DNA of 64,000 nt, from NCBI GenBank assembly GCA_035716025.1, contig DASTKH010000019.1:1-64000 (forward strand), read 5' to 3'. A program made the translations under genes and the position numbers. Of the stretch, positions 18,144 to 26,816 are shown one piece after another (the stretch's first letter is position 1; every line of letters starts with the position of its first letter). This DNA comes from JADGHE01 sp035716025 (lineage in GTDB: Bacteria > Pseudomonadota > Alphaproteobacteria > Rhizobiales > Xanthobacteraceae). The notes beneath the pieces were generated by a model, which was not told the origin of the DNA, ran no database searches, and saw only the letters and a list, made by a program, of their open reading frames with translations.

Positions 18144-19355
18144 TCAGCCCTTCACCAGCGGGCATTTGCCCTCGTTGAGGGGGCGGAAGGCCTCGGCGGC
18201 CGGGATGGTGGCGCGGATCTTGAGATAATCCCACGCCCCTTTCGACTCGGACGGCTTCTTCACCTCGACGAGATACATGTCGTGGATCTTACGGCCATCC
18301 GCACGGACCGTTCCCTTGCCGAAAAGCGGATCGTCGGTCGGGATTTCCTTCATCTTCGCGACCACCGCCTTGCCGTCCGCATCGCTCTTCAGCGCCTCGA
18401 CGGCCTTGAGGTAATGCAGCACGGAGGCATAGACGCCGGCCTGCACCATGGTCGGCATGTTCCCCTTGTACTGCGGGGCAAAGCGCTTGGCGAAAGCGCG
18501 GCTTTGGTCGTTGCGATCCCAATAATAGGCGGTGGTGAAGATCAGGCCCTGCGCCGTCTCAAGGCCGAGGGAATGCACATCCGTGATGAAGACGAGCAGC
18601 CCGGCAAGATTCTGACCGCTCTTGGTGATGCCGAATTCGGCCGCCTGCTTGATCGAGTTGATGGTGTCGCCGCCGGCGTTGGCGAGACCGATGATCTTCG
18701 CCTTGGACGCCTGCGCCTGCAGCAGGAACGACGAGAAATCGGTGCCCGGGAAAGGATGACGCACCGCGCCCAGCACCTTTCCGCCGTTCTCCTTGACCAC
18801 CGCCGCGGTATCGCGCTCGAGAGCGTGGCCGAACGCGTAGTCGGCGGTCAGGAAGAACCAGGTATCCCCGCCGGTCTTCACGATCGCCTTACCGGTGCCG
18901 TTCGCAAGGGCCCACGTGTCGTAGGTCCAATGGACGAAATTGGCGTTGCAGGCCGCTCCGGTGAGATCGGACGCCGCGGGTCCGGAGCCGATGAAGACCT
19001 TGTTCTTGTCCTTCGCGACCTGCGTGATCGCCAGCGCAACCGAGGAAGTCGGCACGTCCACGATGAGGTCCACCTTGTCCACATCGAACCAGGTCCGCGC
19101 GATGTTGGAACCGATGTCTGGCTTGTTCTGATGGTCGGCACTGACGATCTCGACCTTCATGCCCTTTTTCTCTGCGCCGAAATCCTCGACCGCCATTTTG
19201 GCCGCCGCGACCGCACCCGGACCGGACACGTCGGCGTAGAGGCCCGACATGTCGTTGAGGACCCCGATTTTGATGACGCCGTCGCTGAATTGGGCGTGGG
19301 CGCCACCGCAAGTGAGCGCAACCGCGACCGCGGCCACTGCCAGCTGAGTTCTCAT
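18144..19355 (-). CDS. ABC transporter substrate-binding protein (urea/amide/branched-chain type), set 2
   Basis: This 403-residue periplasmic protein has signal peptide MRTQLAVAAVAVALTCGGAH-AQ and mature start VIKIGVLNDMSGLYADVSGP. It has the type 1 periplasmic binding fold, with SADHQNKPDIGSNIAR and WFFLTADYAFGHALERDT segments. This ABC transporter substrate-binding family is common in Bradyrhizobium-like genomes, often with several copies per genome and unknown ligands. It lies inside the set 2 operon between livF and livH. Confidence 0.93.
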   Translation of the reverse strand: MRTQLAVAAVAVALTCGGAHAQFSDGVIKIGVLNDMSGLYADVSGPGAVAAAKMAVEDFGAEKKGMKVEIVSADHQNKPDIGSNIARTWFDVDKVDLIVDVPTSSVALAITQVAKDKNKVFIGSGPAASDLTGAACNANFVHWTYDTWALANGTGKAIVKTGGDTWFFLTADYAFGHALERDTAAVVKENGGKVLGAVRHPFPGTDFSSFLLQAQASKAKIIGLANAGGDTINSIKQAAEFGITKSGQNLAGLLVFITDVHSLGLETAQGLIFTTAYYWDRNDQSRAFAKRFAPQYKGNMPTMVQAGVYASVLHYLKAVEALKSDADGKAVVAKMKEIPTDDPLFGKGTVRADGRKIHDMYLVEVKKPSESKGAWDYLKIRATIPAAEAFRPLNEGKCPLVKG

Positions 19356-19387
19356 GGGCTTCTCTCCCTTATGTACAACCTAGTTTT

Positions 19388-20104
19388 TCACACCCCGAGG
19401 TATTCGTGAAGCTTGGCGGCGTTCACCTCGATCTCGGAGTTCGCGAAACTTTCGACCACACGACCGTGCTCCATGATGTAGTGACGATCGGCGACCGTGG
19501 AAGCGAAGTTGAAATTCTGCTCGACGAGCAGGATCGTAAATCCTTGCGATTTCAAGGTACGGATCGTGCGGCCGATCTGCTGAATGATCACCGGCGCAAG
19601 CCCCTCCGTGGGCTCGTCGAGGAGCAGCAAACGCGCCCCGGTGCGGAGGATGCGGCCGATCGCGAGCATCTGCTGCTCACCGCCCGACAGTTTCGTTCCC
19701 TGGCTGCGCAGCCGCTCGCGAATATTGGGGAATAGTTCGAAAATCCGTGCCCGTTCGAGGCCGCCCGGCCGAACCTGCGGCGGCAATTCGAGGTTTTCCG
19801 CGACGTCGAGGCTTGCGAAAATACCTCGCTCCTCGGGACAGAACGCAATACCGGCGCGCGCGATCTGGTCGGAGGTCTGCCTGATGAGCTCGCGCCCTTC
19901 GAACACGACCGAACCGGTGCGTTGACGGACGATCCCCATTATCGACTTCAGCGTTGTGGTCTTTCCGGCGCCGTTGCGCCCGGCGAGCGTGACCACCTCG
20001 CCGGCAAAGACGTCGAAGCTCACCCCGTGCAAGATGTGGGATTCCCCGTACCAAGCCTGGAGATCGCGGACGGCGAGCAGAGGAGTCTTTGCCGCATCAC
20101 TCAT
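19388..20104 (-). CDS. Branched-chain amino acid-type ABC transporter ATP-binding protein (LivF-like), set 2
   Basis: This 238-residue ATPase has Walker A (AGRNGAGKTT), the signature LSGGEQQMLAIGRILRTG and Walker B (RLLLLDEPTEGLAP). It begins LAVRDLQAWYGESHILHGVS, typical of LivF. It overlaps the end of the livG-like gene by 8 bases, consistent with translational coupling. The binding-protein gene follows. Confidence 0.94.
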   Translation of the reverse strand: MSDAAKTPLLAVRDLQAWYGESHILHGVSFDVFAGEVVTLAGRNGAGKTTTLKSIMGIVRQRTGSVVFEGRELIRQTSDQIARAGIAFCPEERGIFASLDVAENLELPPQVRPGGLERARIFELFPNIRERLRSQGTKLSGGEQQMLAIGRILRTGARLLLLDEPTEGLAPVIIQQIGRTIRTLKSQGFTILLVEQNFNFASTVADRHYIMEHGRVVESFANSEIEVNAAKLHEYLGV

Positions 20105-20852
20105 GGCCGACTCCCATATAGGCGTCCCGCACGGCTGGATCGTTGGAGACGGTTTCGTAGTCGCCTTCAGCGAGCACGCGGCCGCGGGTGAGGACGGTAA
20201 TGCGGTCGGACAAGCTCGCGACCACGCTGAGATTGTGTTCCACCATCAGCACCGTGCGGTCCGCAGCAACGGACCTGATGAGCGAAACCACACGGTCGAT
20301 GTCTTCGTGCCCCATTCCGGCGGTGGGCTCATCGAGCAGCAGGAGTTCCGGCTCGAGCGCGATCGTGGTCGCGATTTCGAGGGCGCGCTTTCGCCCATAG
20401 GGCAATTCCACGGCCGTAAGCTGCGCATAAGGAGCAAGGCCCACGCGATCGAGCAGAGCAAGCGCCCGCTCGTCGAGAGCCTCCAGCACGCGACTCGATC
20501 GCCAGAAGTCGAACGAGTTGCCGCGCCCGCGCTGCAAGGCAATCCGCACATTGTTGAGCACGCTGAGGTGGGGAAACACCGCAGAAATCTGGAACGAGCG
20601 GACAAGTCCCAGCCGCACAACATCCGCCGGCGCCATGGCGGTGATGTCGCGCTTGTTGAAGAGAATGCGTCCGCGCGTCGGCGTAAGGAACTTCGTGAGC
20701 AGGTTGAAGCAGGTGGTCTTGCCAGCCCCGTTCGGGCCGATGAGCGCGTGCACGGTTCCGCGCGCGACCCGGAGGGACACCGCATTGACGGCCACGAAGC
20801 CGGCAAACTCCTTTGTGAGATCCTCGGTCTCGAGGATGATATCGTTACTCAT
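20097..20852 (-). CDS. Branched-chain amino acid-type ABC transporter ATP-binding protein (LivG-like), set 2
   Basis: This 251-residue ATPase begins ILETEDLTKEFAGFVAVNAV and has Walker A (IGPNGAGKTT) and Walker B (LLLLDEPTAGMGHED). The signature position is degenerate: instead of LSGGQ the protein reads LPYGRKRALEIA, as several LivG homologues do. The ATG at 20852 is the only sensible start. It heads the set 2 operon. Confidence 0.93.
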   Translation of the reverse strand: MSNDIILETEDLTKEFAGFVAVNAVSLRVARGTVHALIGPNGAGKTTCFNLLTKFLTPTRGRILFNKRDITAMAPADVVRLGLVRSFQISAVFPHLSVLNNVRIALQRGRGNSFDFWRSSRVLEALDERALALLDRVGLAPYAQLTAVELPYGRKRALEIATTIALEPELLLLDEPTAGMGHEDIDRVVSLIRSVAADRTVLMVEHNLSVVASLSDRITVLTRGRVLAEGDYETVSNDPAVRDAYMGVGHE

Positions 20853-20994
20853 TACGCATGACGCGTGGCCAAGCGCATACGCCTCCCTTTCCCCCCTAGT
20901 TTCTCTGGCAGTTTGCGGGAAGAAGGTCCAGCCCCAAAGTGCAGTTTTTCGCCGGCCTTCGACGAAGGGCGAATGGCCCTCCGCAGCCCGCCCC

Positions 20995-22773
20995 TTATTG
21001 CATCGAGACGGCCGGCCGATCGGCCGCGGCCGCTGGCTGGCTCGCGCCGGGCTTGGCAACGGGTCCGGCATCGGCGGCAAGAACCGCGCGATAGGCGTCG
21101 GCGATCCCGGCCCCGATTGCCGGATCGGGTGCCGTCCGCAACGGGGCGCGGGCGCTGGTCACGAGGATGCTCCGAATCCGCTCCGGCGAAAGCGCTGCGT
21201 TGCGCGCGAGCAACAAGGCGACGACGCCGCTGACATGCGCGGCCGCAACCGAGGTTCCCGTCGACAGGCCGTATTCGGCGTGCGGCGCCGGCACGAGCAC
21301 GTCGACCCCGGGCGCCGCGAGCGCGACATAAGATCCCTGCGTCGCGCCGGGGAAGAGACGGTCGTCGGCATCCGTGGCAGTCACCGCGATGACGCTCGGG
21401 TCCGCCGCCGGATAGCGCGAGGCCGAACCCGGCCCCGCATTCCCCATCGCGGCGACAAGCACGATACCGCGTTCGTGGGCCCGCTTTAGTGCCCGCGACA
21501 GGATCGGATCGGCCGGGCCGGCGAAACTCAGATTGATCACCCGCGCCCCTGCCGTAACGGCGCCATCGACGGCGCGGACGAGCGCGAAGCTCGTTCCGGA
21601 GGCCTTGGCGGAGGGGCGCGGGGAAAACGCACGGACGGCGACGATTTGCGCCGCGGGGGCGACCCCGGTGAGTTGCGACTTGGCGACGATGGCGCCCGCC
21701 ATGGCGGTGCCGTGCGGGTGCGGCGAGAGGTCGTTGTCGCCGATCACATCGATCTGCTTGACGATGGCGCCCGCAAGTTCGGGGTGTCCCGCATCGACCG
21801 CAGAGTCGATCAGCGCCACGCGGACCTTCTCTCCCTTGACCAGGGCGTGCGCCTGCTCAAGGTGCATCGCACGGACGACGTATTGCGGATGTTCCGTCCT
21901 GGAGGCCGCCGCTCCACCCTCCGCCAGCGCATAGACATAGTCGGGCTGGGCAAAGCGGACACGCGGGTCGCGCCGTAAGCGAGAGATGACGCGGCGCATA
22001 TCGCTGCTGTCGGTGATGCGATAGCGAAAGAGCTCGGACCCGATAAGCTCGATCCGCTGCCGACCGCCAGCCGTTCGTGCCATGCGGTGGCGGCGAAGGA
22101 AACGGGTGATTTCCGCGTCGGAAAGGCCGTCGCGGAGCACGCAAAGAACGTGGTCGGGAACGAACCGGCCTTCGCCCGCCGGCGGGCTTCCGTCGACGCC
22201 GCTCCAAGCCGCCGGCCCGGGCGGGCGCCGTGGCGGGCGCCTTGCGCCCTGCCCCACGGCCGCCGCACCTGTCGGGCCGAGGGCCGCGCCGAGCTCCGGC
22301 GTGGGAACGCTTACAAGGATCGCGGGAGAGCCGCGCCGCAAACGCCGGCGCCGGTCGGGGTATGAAACGCGGCCGCGGCCCGGCCGAGCGGCGTGGATCC
22401 GCCCCGAGTCTCCGCCTTGGGCGGCTGGGCCGCGTCTTCCGGAAGCACGGTCGGCTTGCGGCCGACCGTCAACTCCGGTGCGGATCGCCGGGCCGGCACC
22501 GGAACGGACGACGCCCGGGCCGAGAGGCAGCAAAAGCGCCGGCGCGAGAGGGCGGTCGGCGAACCGACCGGCGCCGCGGCCGCCCTGGGCGGGCAGCCGC
22601 CGCAAGCGCGGATCCGCCGGCAGGCCGGAGGGCCGTTGGGGCAGAATGTTGTCCTGGGAGCGATAGCCGCGCGGGCCGTCGCGCCATTGCGCCTCCGCGC
22701 GTCCGGGCGAAAAGATCACGAGCGCCAGAATGAAGAGACAGGTCGCCTTGAAGCTGCGTGCGATGGACAGCAT
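20995..22773 (-). CDS. Secreted S8-family serine protease (subtilase) with pro-domain-like module
   Basis: This 592-residue protein starts with a signal peptide (KATCLFILALVIFSPG) cleaved near AEA-QWRDG. Residues 30-200 are a Pro/Arg/Gly-rich low-complexity linker. Residues about 205-280 (HVLCVLRDGLSDAEITRFL onward) look like a subtilase pro-domain of the inhibitor I9 type. The catalytic domain runs from about 300 to 565. It contains Asp323 (RVALIDSAVD), His354 (HPHGTAMAG), the oxyanion Asn445 (AAMGNAGPG) and Ser508 (STGTSVAAAHVSG), so it should be active in the periplasm or outside. It is the third gene after the sigma and anti-sigma genes, 68 bases behind the latter. The pro-domain-like part matches the C-terminal module of that anti-sigma factor. 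Confidence 0.92.
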   Translation of the reverse strand: MLSIARSFKATCLFILALVIFSPGRAEAQWRDGPRGYRSQDNILPQRPSGLPADPRLRRLPAQGGRGAGRFADRPLAPALLLPLGPGVVRSGAGPAIRTGVDGRPQADRASGRRGPAAQGGDSGRIHAARPGRGRVSYPDRRRRLRRGSPAILVSVPTPELGAALGPTGAAAVGQGARRPPRRPPGPAAWSGVDGSPPAGEGRFVPDHVLCVLRDGLSDAEITRFLRRHRMARTAGGRQRIELIGSELFRYRITDSSDMRRVISRLRRDPRVRFAQPDYVYALAEGGAAASRTEHPQYVVRAMHLEQAHALVKGEKVRVALIDSAVDAGHPELAGAIVKQIDVIGDNDLSPHPHGTAMAGAIVAKSQLTGVAPAAQIVAVRAFSPRPSAKASGTSFALVRAVDGAVTAGARVINLSFAGPADPILSRALKRAHERGIVLVAAMGNAGPGSASRYPAADPSVIAVTATDADDRLFPGATQGSYVALAAPGVDVLVPAPHAEYGLSTGTSVAAAHVSGVVALLLARNAALSPERIRSILVTSARAPLRTAPDPAIGAGIADAYRAVLAADAGPVAKPGASQPAAAADRPAVSMQ

Positions 22774-22841
22774 GGGGCCGCCTCCCGCTCTCGGCCGCGA
22801 ACGGCCGCTCGAATTTTGCGGGCAGCGAGCCGCCTTCGCCT

Positions 22842-23561
22842 TCAGTCGGCGGCTGCCGCGAAGCCGATAATGGCGCTGTTCTCACGCATGCGCGCCGCAA
22901 TCCGCGCCACCTCTTCCCGCGGCAGCGTATTGGAGGCGACCCGAAGGCGGTAAATGCCGTCGGCGCGGGGGCCATCCACGATGGCCAGCCGATGCAGTTC
23001 AAGGAAGCGCGTGATCTCCGCGGCGCTTGCGCCCGGCGCGAATTTCACCAGGACATGGCTGCCGGCCGTCTTCTGGTCGGACGGCGTCGAAGAGAGCGTC
23101 GAACGGTTGATATCGATCCCCCGCGTCATCGGCGCGTTCTCGTCGATCGTGTGCTCGCTGACATAAAGGCTCGTGAGCACGCCGGCCTGCGCAACGATGA
23201 TGACAGCGCCCACCACGCCCGCGTAAGCGAGCTTGCGCGCGGAGAGCCCGGAGAATTTTTCGTTGAGCCAGGCGCCGAAAGACAGCCGGGCCTTGGCCGG
23301 CGCAGGGCCGCTCTCGGCTTCGATTCCCGCCATCAACTTGTTCAGGACCTTCGGCGGGGGCGCGCCGAGCGTCTCGTTCACATGGATCGTCTCGGCCAGC
23401 TCCTCGCGTATCAGTTCGAGCTGCCGCGCCAACTCCGGATCGCGTTCGAGCGCGCGTTCGACCCGCTGCGTGTCGCGACGGCCGAGGGACCCCGCCGCAT
23501 ACCACGGCAGCAGTTCCTCGATATCCTGGCGCTCCAGAACTTCGTTCATTGTGGTCTTCAT
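22842..23561 (-). CDS. Membrane-anchored anti-sigma factor with periplasmic subtilase-pro-domain-like module
   Basis: This 239-residue protein has three parts. Residues 1-65 (ELLPWYAAGSLGRRDTQRVE, then acidic helices) resemble the cytoplasmic anti-sigma domain of ECF regulators but lack the zinc-binding His/Cys residues. Residues about 112-133 form one membrane helix. Residues about 168-236 are exported. They read HVLVKFAPGASAAEITRFL, closely matching residues 208-226 of the neighbouring subtilase, including an identical AEITRFL. The ATG at 23561 overlaps the sigma stop (ATGA at 23558-23561); a TTG two codons upstream is less likely. The inference is that the protein holds the sigma factor at the membrane and that its outer module interacts with, or mimics, the protease pro-domain. 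Confidence 0.82.
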   Translation of the reverse strand: MKTTMNEVLERQDIEELLPWYAAGSLGRRDTQRVERALERDPELARQLELIREELAETIHVNETLGAPPPKVLNKLMAGIEAESGPAPAKARLSFGAWLNEKFSGLSARKLAYAGVVGAVIIVAQAGVLTSLYVSEHTIDENAPMTRGIDINRSTLSSTPSDQKTAGSHVLVKFAPGASAAEITRFLELHRLAIVDGPRADGIYRLRVASNTLPREEVARIAARMRENSAIIGFAAAAD

Positions 23562-24118
23562 GGCCAACCTCTATCCACACCCGCCGCCTTGAGCAGTTCC
23601 GAGAGCCGCTTGCGCGCGTAGAACATCCGGGTTTTCACCGTGGCTTCCGGAATTCCGACGATCTCCGCCACCTCTTCCACGGATTTCTCGTGGTAGTAGA
23701 CAAGATCGATCACCTCCCGGTGTTCCGCCGATAGCGACTTGAGGCACTGCCTCAGGATCTCCCCCTTGTCCTTTTTCTGAAGCGCGACCTCGGGCGTGTC
23801 GGACGCATCTTCGATTCCCGCCGCCGTCTCCTCGTCCAACTCCTCGTCCGGCCGCTTGCGCAAAGCCGAAAGAGCCTTGAAGCGCGCGATGGCCAGCAAC
23901 CACGTGGAAACCGCCGACCGCGCCTCGAAACGCCCGGCCTGACGCCAGACGTCGAGAAACACTTCACTGATGAGGTCCTCGGCCAGTGTCGGATCCCCGA
24001 CGAGACGCAACACGAACCGGTAGACCCGGACGTGGTGCCTGGCGAAAAGCACCTGCATCGCCAGCCGATCGCCGCTCGCGATCCGGCCAATCAGAACGTC
24101 GTCCGATGTGGTCTGCAT
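23558..24118 (-). CDS. ECF-type RNA polymerase sigma factor
   Basis: This 186-residue sigma-70 family protein has region 2 (residues about 20-90: VYRFVLRLVGDPTLAEDLIS, EVFLDVWRQAGRFE) that melts the -10 element. An acidic linker (DEELDEETAAGIED) follows, then region 4 (about 125-180: LSAEHREVIDLVYYHEKSVE, IPEATVKTRMFYARKRL) for the -35 element. Length is normal for ECF sigma factors. It is the first gene of the operon with anti-sigma factor and subtilase. Autoregulation from the 312-base upstream gap is expected for this class. I could not identify its promoter motif by eye. Confidence 0.93.
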   Translation of the reverse strand: MQTTSDDVLIGRIASGDRLAMQVLFARHHVRVYRFVLRLVGDPTLAEDLISEVFLDVWRQAGRFEARSAVSTWLLAIARFKALSALRKRPDEELDEETAAGIEDASDTPEVALQKKDKGEILRQCLKSLSAEHREVIDLVYYHEKSVEEVAEIVGIPEATVKTRMFYARKRLSELLKAAGVDRGWP

Positions 24119-24430
24119 CGCGCCGGTGACCGACTCATGGGTTTAGTCGTGAGGAGGGCCTTCCCGGTTCAATTTCCGGGCCGATTTCGAAGTCACGGCC
24201 ACGACCGCGCGGAACAGGATGTAAGATATTGGTGTGAAAGGACAAAAGCGTCCCCCGCCCCGTGCCGGTCCCAGTCCGTCTTGGTAAATTGCCCCCGAAC
24301 GGACGGGAAATCAAACCCAAAGCGGCGCGAAGGGGGGATTGGTTTCCAATCGGTTGCCTCCGGCCTGGAGAAGCGCGCCGGCCCGCGCCCATCCGTCACC
24401 GATATGGGTCGTGATCGGCGCGGCCGCCGT
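24119..24430. other. Upstream region of the sigma-factor operon
   Basis: These 312 bases separate the end of the secreted hypothetical protein gene from the sigma gene on the same strand. They should hold the sigma operon promoter. I saw no ORF with gene-like features, no tRNA and no convincing ECF or GGAAC-type promoter pair. A weak CCCGG/CCGGG inverted repeat lies at 24163-24180. Confidence 0.5.
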
Positions 24431-25513
24431 TCACCGGCGCCGGCGCAGCCGATCCGCAAGCGTCCGCGGTGCCTTGCCTCCGGCCTCTTCGTCGATCGCG
24501 AAGCAGGCCTCGTAGAGGCGCTCGGGAACGCGTTTGCTGCGCGCGCAGCGTTCGAAGATTTCAAGCTCGAATGGATCCTCGTATTGCAGATACGGTCCGA
24601 TCGCGTACCGGGATTTTCCGTCGAAGGTGCTGCCGAACCGGTCGATCTTCCCCTTCAGTTCGGGTGCGACCTCCAAGATTGCGCTGCGCAGCGACTCGCC
24701 TTCGATGAAATTGTCGGGAAGCTGGTCGAAAGGGCCGTCGAAATAGTTGTTCGCCCGCGCATTGGCGCCGAGGACGCCGATGAGAATTTTTCTGTCGCGC
24801 CGCCGATCCTGGTAGAATGCAAATCCGGTGCGTTGACCGATCAGCACGCGCGCACTGAAGGGGACCTGTTTCAGAATGTCGGCAGGCGCCCCCGTCTCGT
24901 CCAAGACATACTGAAACAGCTTGAGGCGCGAATTGTACACAAGAAAGAAGCGCACCGCCGATTCGTCGAACACGGGGCCAATGTAGCGCTCGTCCGGCCC
25001 GAGCATTCCGTCCGGCGGCTTCACTCCCGAGAGGTCGTTCAGCTCGAACACGACGCTCTTTCCGCGAAAGCCGATCCGATAGACGAGGCGCGCCACCTTC
25101 TCGACCGTGACGCCGTCGGCCGGGCCGAGGAGTTTGTGGTGGCCGTCGCCGGCGTCGGAGGCGTCCGGCCCCTCGGGGCCGTAAGCGAAATGCACCCTGC
25201 CCTCGTCACGCAGCCCGTTCTCCAGCCGGAGATTGCCGCCGTAGAGGACGCCGCCGTTGTGGAAGCGAAAATAGTAGTAGTTCTCGGTCGGATAGACCTT
25301 AACCCGACCGGGAAGACTGTCAAAGACGAAGGCGAACACGGCCATGGGATCTTCGAGGTTGAGAGGGCTCCGCCGCGTCACCTCCTCCACATAGGCTTCG
25401 TTCGTGTGCAGACGGGGCAGTTCCTCCGCGCCGGCCGCGGCGCTGCCGGCGAGGCAGAACAGCCCGATATGCAGGGCCGTCACGATCGGAAAACGCGGTA
25501 TCGATGCCATCAT
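24431..25513 (-). CDS. Exported hypothetical protein
   Basis: This 360-residue protein has a signal peptide (IPRFPIVTALHIGLFCLAGS) cleaved near AAG-AEELP. The mature part shows no membrane helix and mixes beta-rich stretches such as YYYFRFHNGGVLYGGNLRLE and VVFELNDLSGVKPPDG. Near the C-terminus two cysteines (FERCARSK and YEACFAID) could form a disulfide. I do not recognise a family. It lies upstream of the sigma operon on the same strand, 312 bases away, so it is probably a separate transcript, and it is divergent from the glycosyltransferase gene. It has good codon structure and a clear signal, so it is a real gene of unknown function. Confidence 0.75.
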   Translation of the reverse strand: MMASIPRFPIVTALHIGLFCLAGSAAAGAEELPRLHTNEAYVEEVTRRSPLNLEDPMAVFAFVFDSLPGRVKVYPTENYYYFRFHNGGVLYGGNLRLENGLRDEGRVHFAYGPEGPDASDAGDGHHKLLGPADGVTVEKVARLVYRIGFRGKSVVFELNDLSGVKPPDGMLGPDERYIGPVFDESAVRFFLVYNSRLKLFQYVLDETGAPADILKQVPFSARVLIGQRTGFAFYQDRRRDRKILIGVLGANARANNYFDGPFDQLPDNFIEGESLRSAILEVAPELKGKIDRFGSTFDGKSRYAIGPYLQYEDPFELEIFERCARSKRVPERLYEACFAIDEEAGGKAPRTLADRLRRRR

Positions 25514-25598
25514 GCGCCCGTCCTAAGTTTTACACCGTCATGGGCCCCCATTCGGATAATCGACACCGGCAAGAGGCCGGCGGTCCCGGCAATGACTG

Positions 25599-26756
25599 AT
25601 GACAAGCTCTGCGCTCCAAAATATGGCGAGCGGATCGACCGTCGCGAAAAGCGCTTGCCCCGGCGCGCGTCGGCCAACGTGCGAATTGACGATCGTGGTG
25701 CCGACCTACAACGAATGTGCCAACGTGACATTGTTGGTCGAGCGGCTCGCGCAGGCGCTGGGCGACATCGATTGGGAAGTGATTTTCGTGGATGACGATT
25801 CGCCGGACGGCACGGCGGACGCCGTCCGCGCTTTGGCGGCATCCGACGCGCGGGTGCGCGGAATTCGCCGCATCGGCCGGCGCGGCCTTGCTGGCGCTTG
25901 CATCGAAGGCATGCTGGCGAGCCAGTCGCCCTACCTCGCAGTCATGGATGCCGACCTCCAGCACGACGAAGCCGTTTTGCCAACGATGCTGAACATCCTG
26001 CGGGCCGGCGCGCACGATCTCGTGATCGGAAGCCGTCACCTGGAACAGGTTCGCAGCGACGTCCTTTCGCGCAGACGGCTGGCCTCCAGCCGCTTTGGCG
26101 GTTGGCTTGCCAGAAAGGCGCTCGGCGTCGGCGTGACCGATCCCATGAGCGGCTTCTTCATGCTCCGCAGGGCGGTGCTGGACCGGACGGCGCACCGCCT
26201 CGCCACGCAGGGATTCAAGATCCTCGCCGACATCCTGTTTTCCGCCGGCGCAACGCTGCGGATCGCCGAAGTGCCTTACCGCTTTCGGCCGCGCACCTAC
26301 GGCGCAAGCAAGCTGGACGCGCAGGTGGTCCTCGATTTTCTCGGCCTCATTGTGGCCAAAACGAGCGGAAACCGGGTTCCCGTTCGCTTCGTAAGCTTTG
26401 TCCTCGTCGGCGCCTCGGGCATCGTGGTGCATCTTGCCGCCCTGAAAACAACCCTCGCCATGCTCGGACTGACGTTCGGCGCGGCGCAGTCGCTCGCAAC
26501 CCTCGTCGCCATGACCAGCAACTTCCTGCTGAACAATGCCTTGACCTATCGCGACCGGCGCCTGAGAGGCACGGCCGCGCTCAAAGGGCTGATAGCGTTC
26601 TACGCCATTTGTGCGATTGGAGCGGTGAGCAATGTCGGCGTTGCAAACTGGCTCTACAGCGCCGAACCCAGCTGGTGGCTGGCGGGCCTCGCCGGTTCGA
26701 TCGTCGGCGCGGTTTGGAATTATGCCGTCTCAAGCACGCTGGTCTGGCGCCGGTAA
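25599..26756 (+). CDS. GT2-family glycosyltransferase fused to a GtrA-like membrane domain
   Basis: This 385-residue protein has an N-terminal GT-A domain of the dolichol-phosphate mannosyltransferase type. It shows ELTIVVPTYNECANVTLLVE, EVIFVDDDSPDGTAD, the metal-binding VMDADLQHDEAVLP and DPMSGFFMLRR. From about residue 265 a GtrA-type domain with four helices follows (VPVRFVSFVLVGASGIVVHL to GSIVGAVWNYAVSSTLVWRR). The protein should transfer a sugar to a polyprenyl-phosphate carrier and may help flip it for cell-surface glycan modification. The ATG at 25599 leaves about 30 residues before the catalytic domain. Confidence 0.92.
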   Translation: MTSSALQNMASGSTVAKSACPGARRPTCELTIVVPTYNECANVTLLVERLAQALGDIDWEVIFVDDDSPDGTADAVRALAASDARVRGIRRIGRRGLAGACIEGMLASQSPYLAVMDADLQHDEAVLPTMLNILRAGAHDLVIGSRHLEQVRSDVLSRRRLASSRFGGWLARKALGVGVTDPMSGFFMLRRAVLDRTAHRLATQGFKILADILFSAGATLRIAEVPYRFRPRTYGASKLDAQVVLDFLGLIVAKTSGNRVPVRFVSFVLVGASGIVVHLAALKTTLAMLGLTFGAAQSLATLVAMTSNFLLNNALTYRDRRLRGTAALKGLIAFYAICAIGAVSNVGVANWLYSAEPSWWLAGLAGSIVGAVWNYAVSSTLVWRR

Positions 26757-26768
26757 TTGATGCGTTGG

Positions 26769-26790
26769 AGGCGCTGCAGAGCGCCTGTTT
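26769..26790 (+). terminator. Candidate intrinsic-like terminator after the glycosyltransferase
   Basis: AGGCGCT and AGCGCCT form a 7-bp stem around a 4-base loop (GCAG), followed by GTTT. It lies 13 bases after the stop codon and before the converging thiamine-diphosphate enzyme gene. The T tract is short, so efficiency is uncertain. Confidence 0.5.
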
Positions 26791-26816
26791 CGCGCTGCGC
26801 CGGCCGCCTCACGCGC

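Noticed and set aside
24119..24430. ECF-type promoter upstream of the sigma gene
   Set aside because: I looked for GGAAC-like -35 and CGTT/CGTC-like -10 pairs at proper spacing on the minus strand and found none that I could defend.
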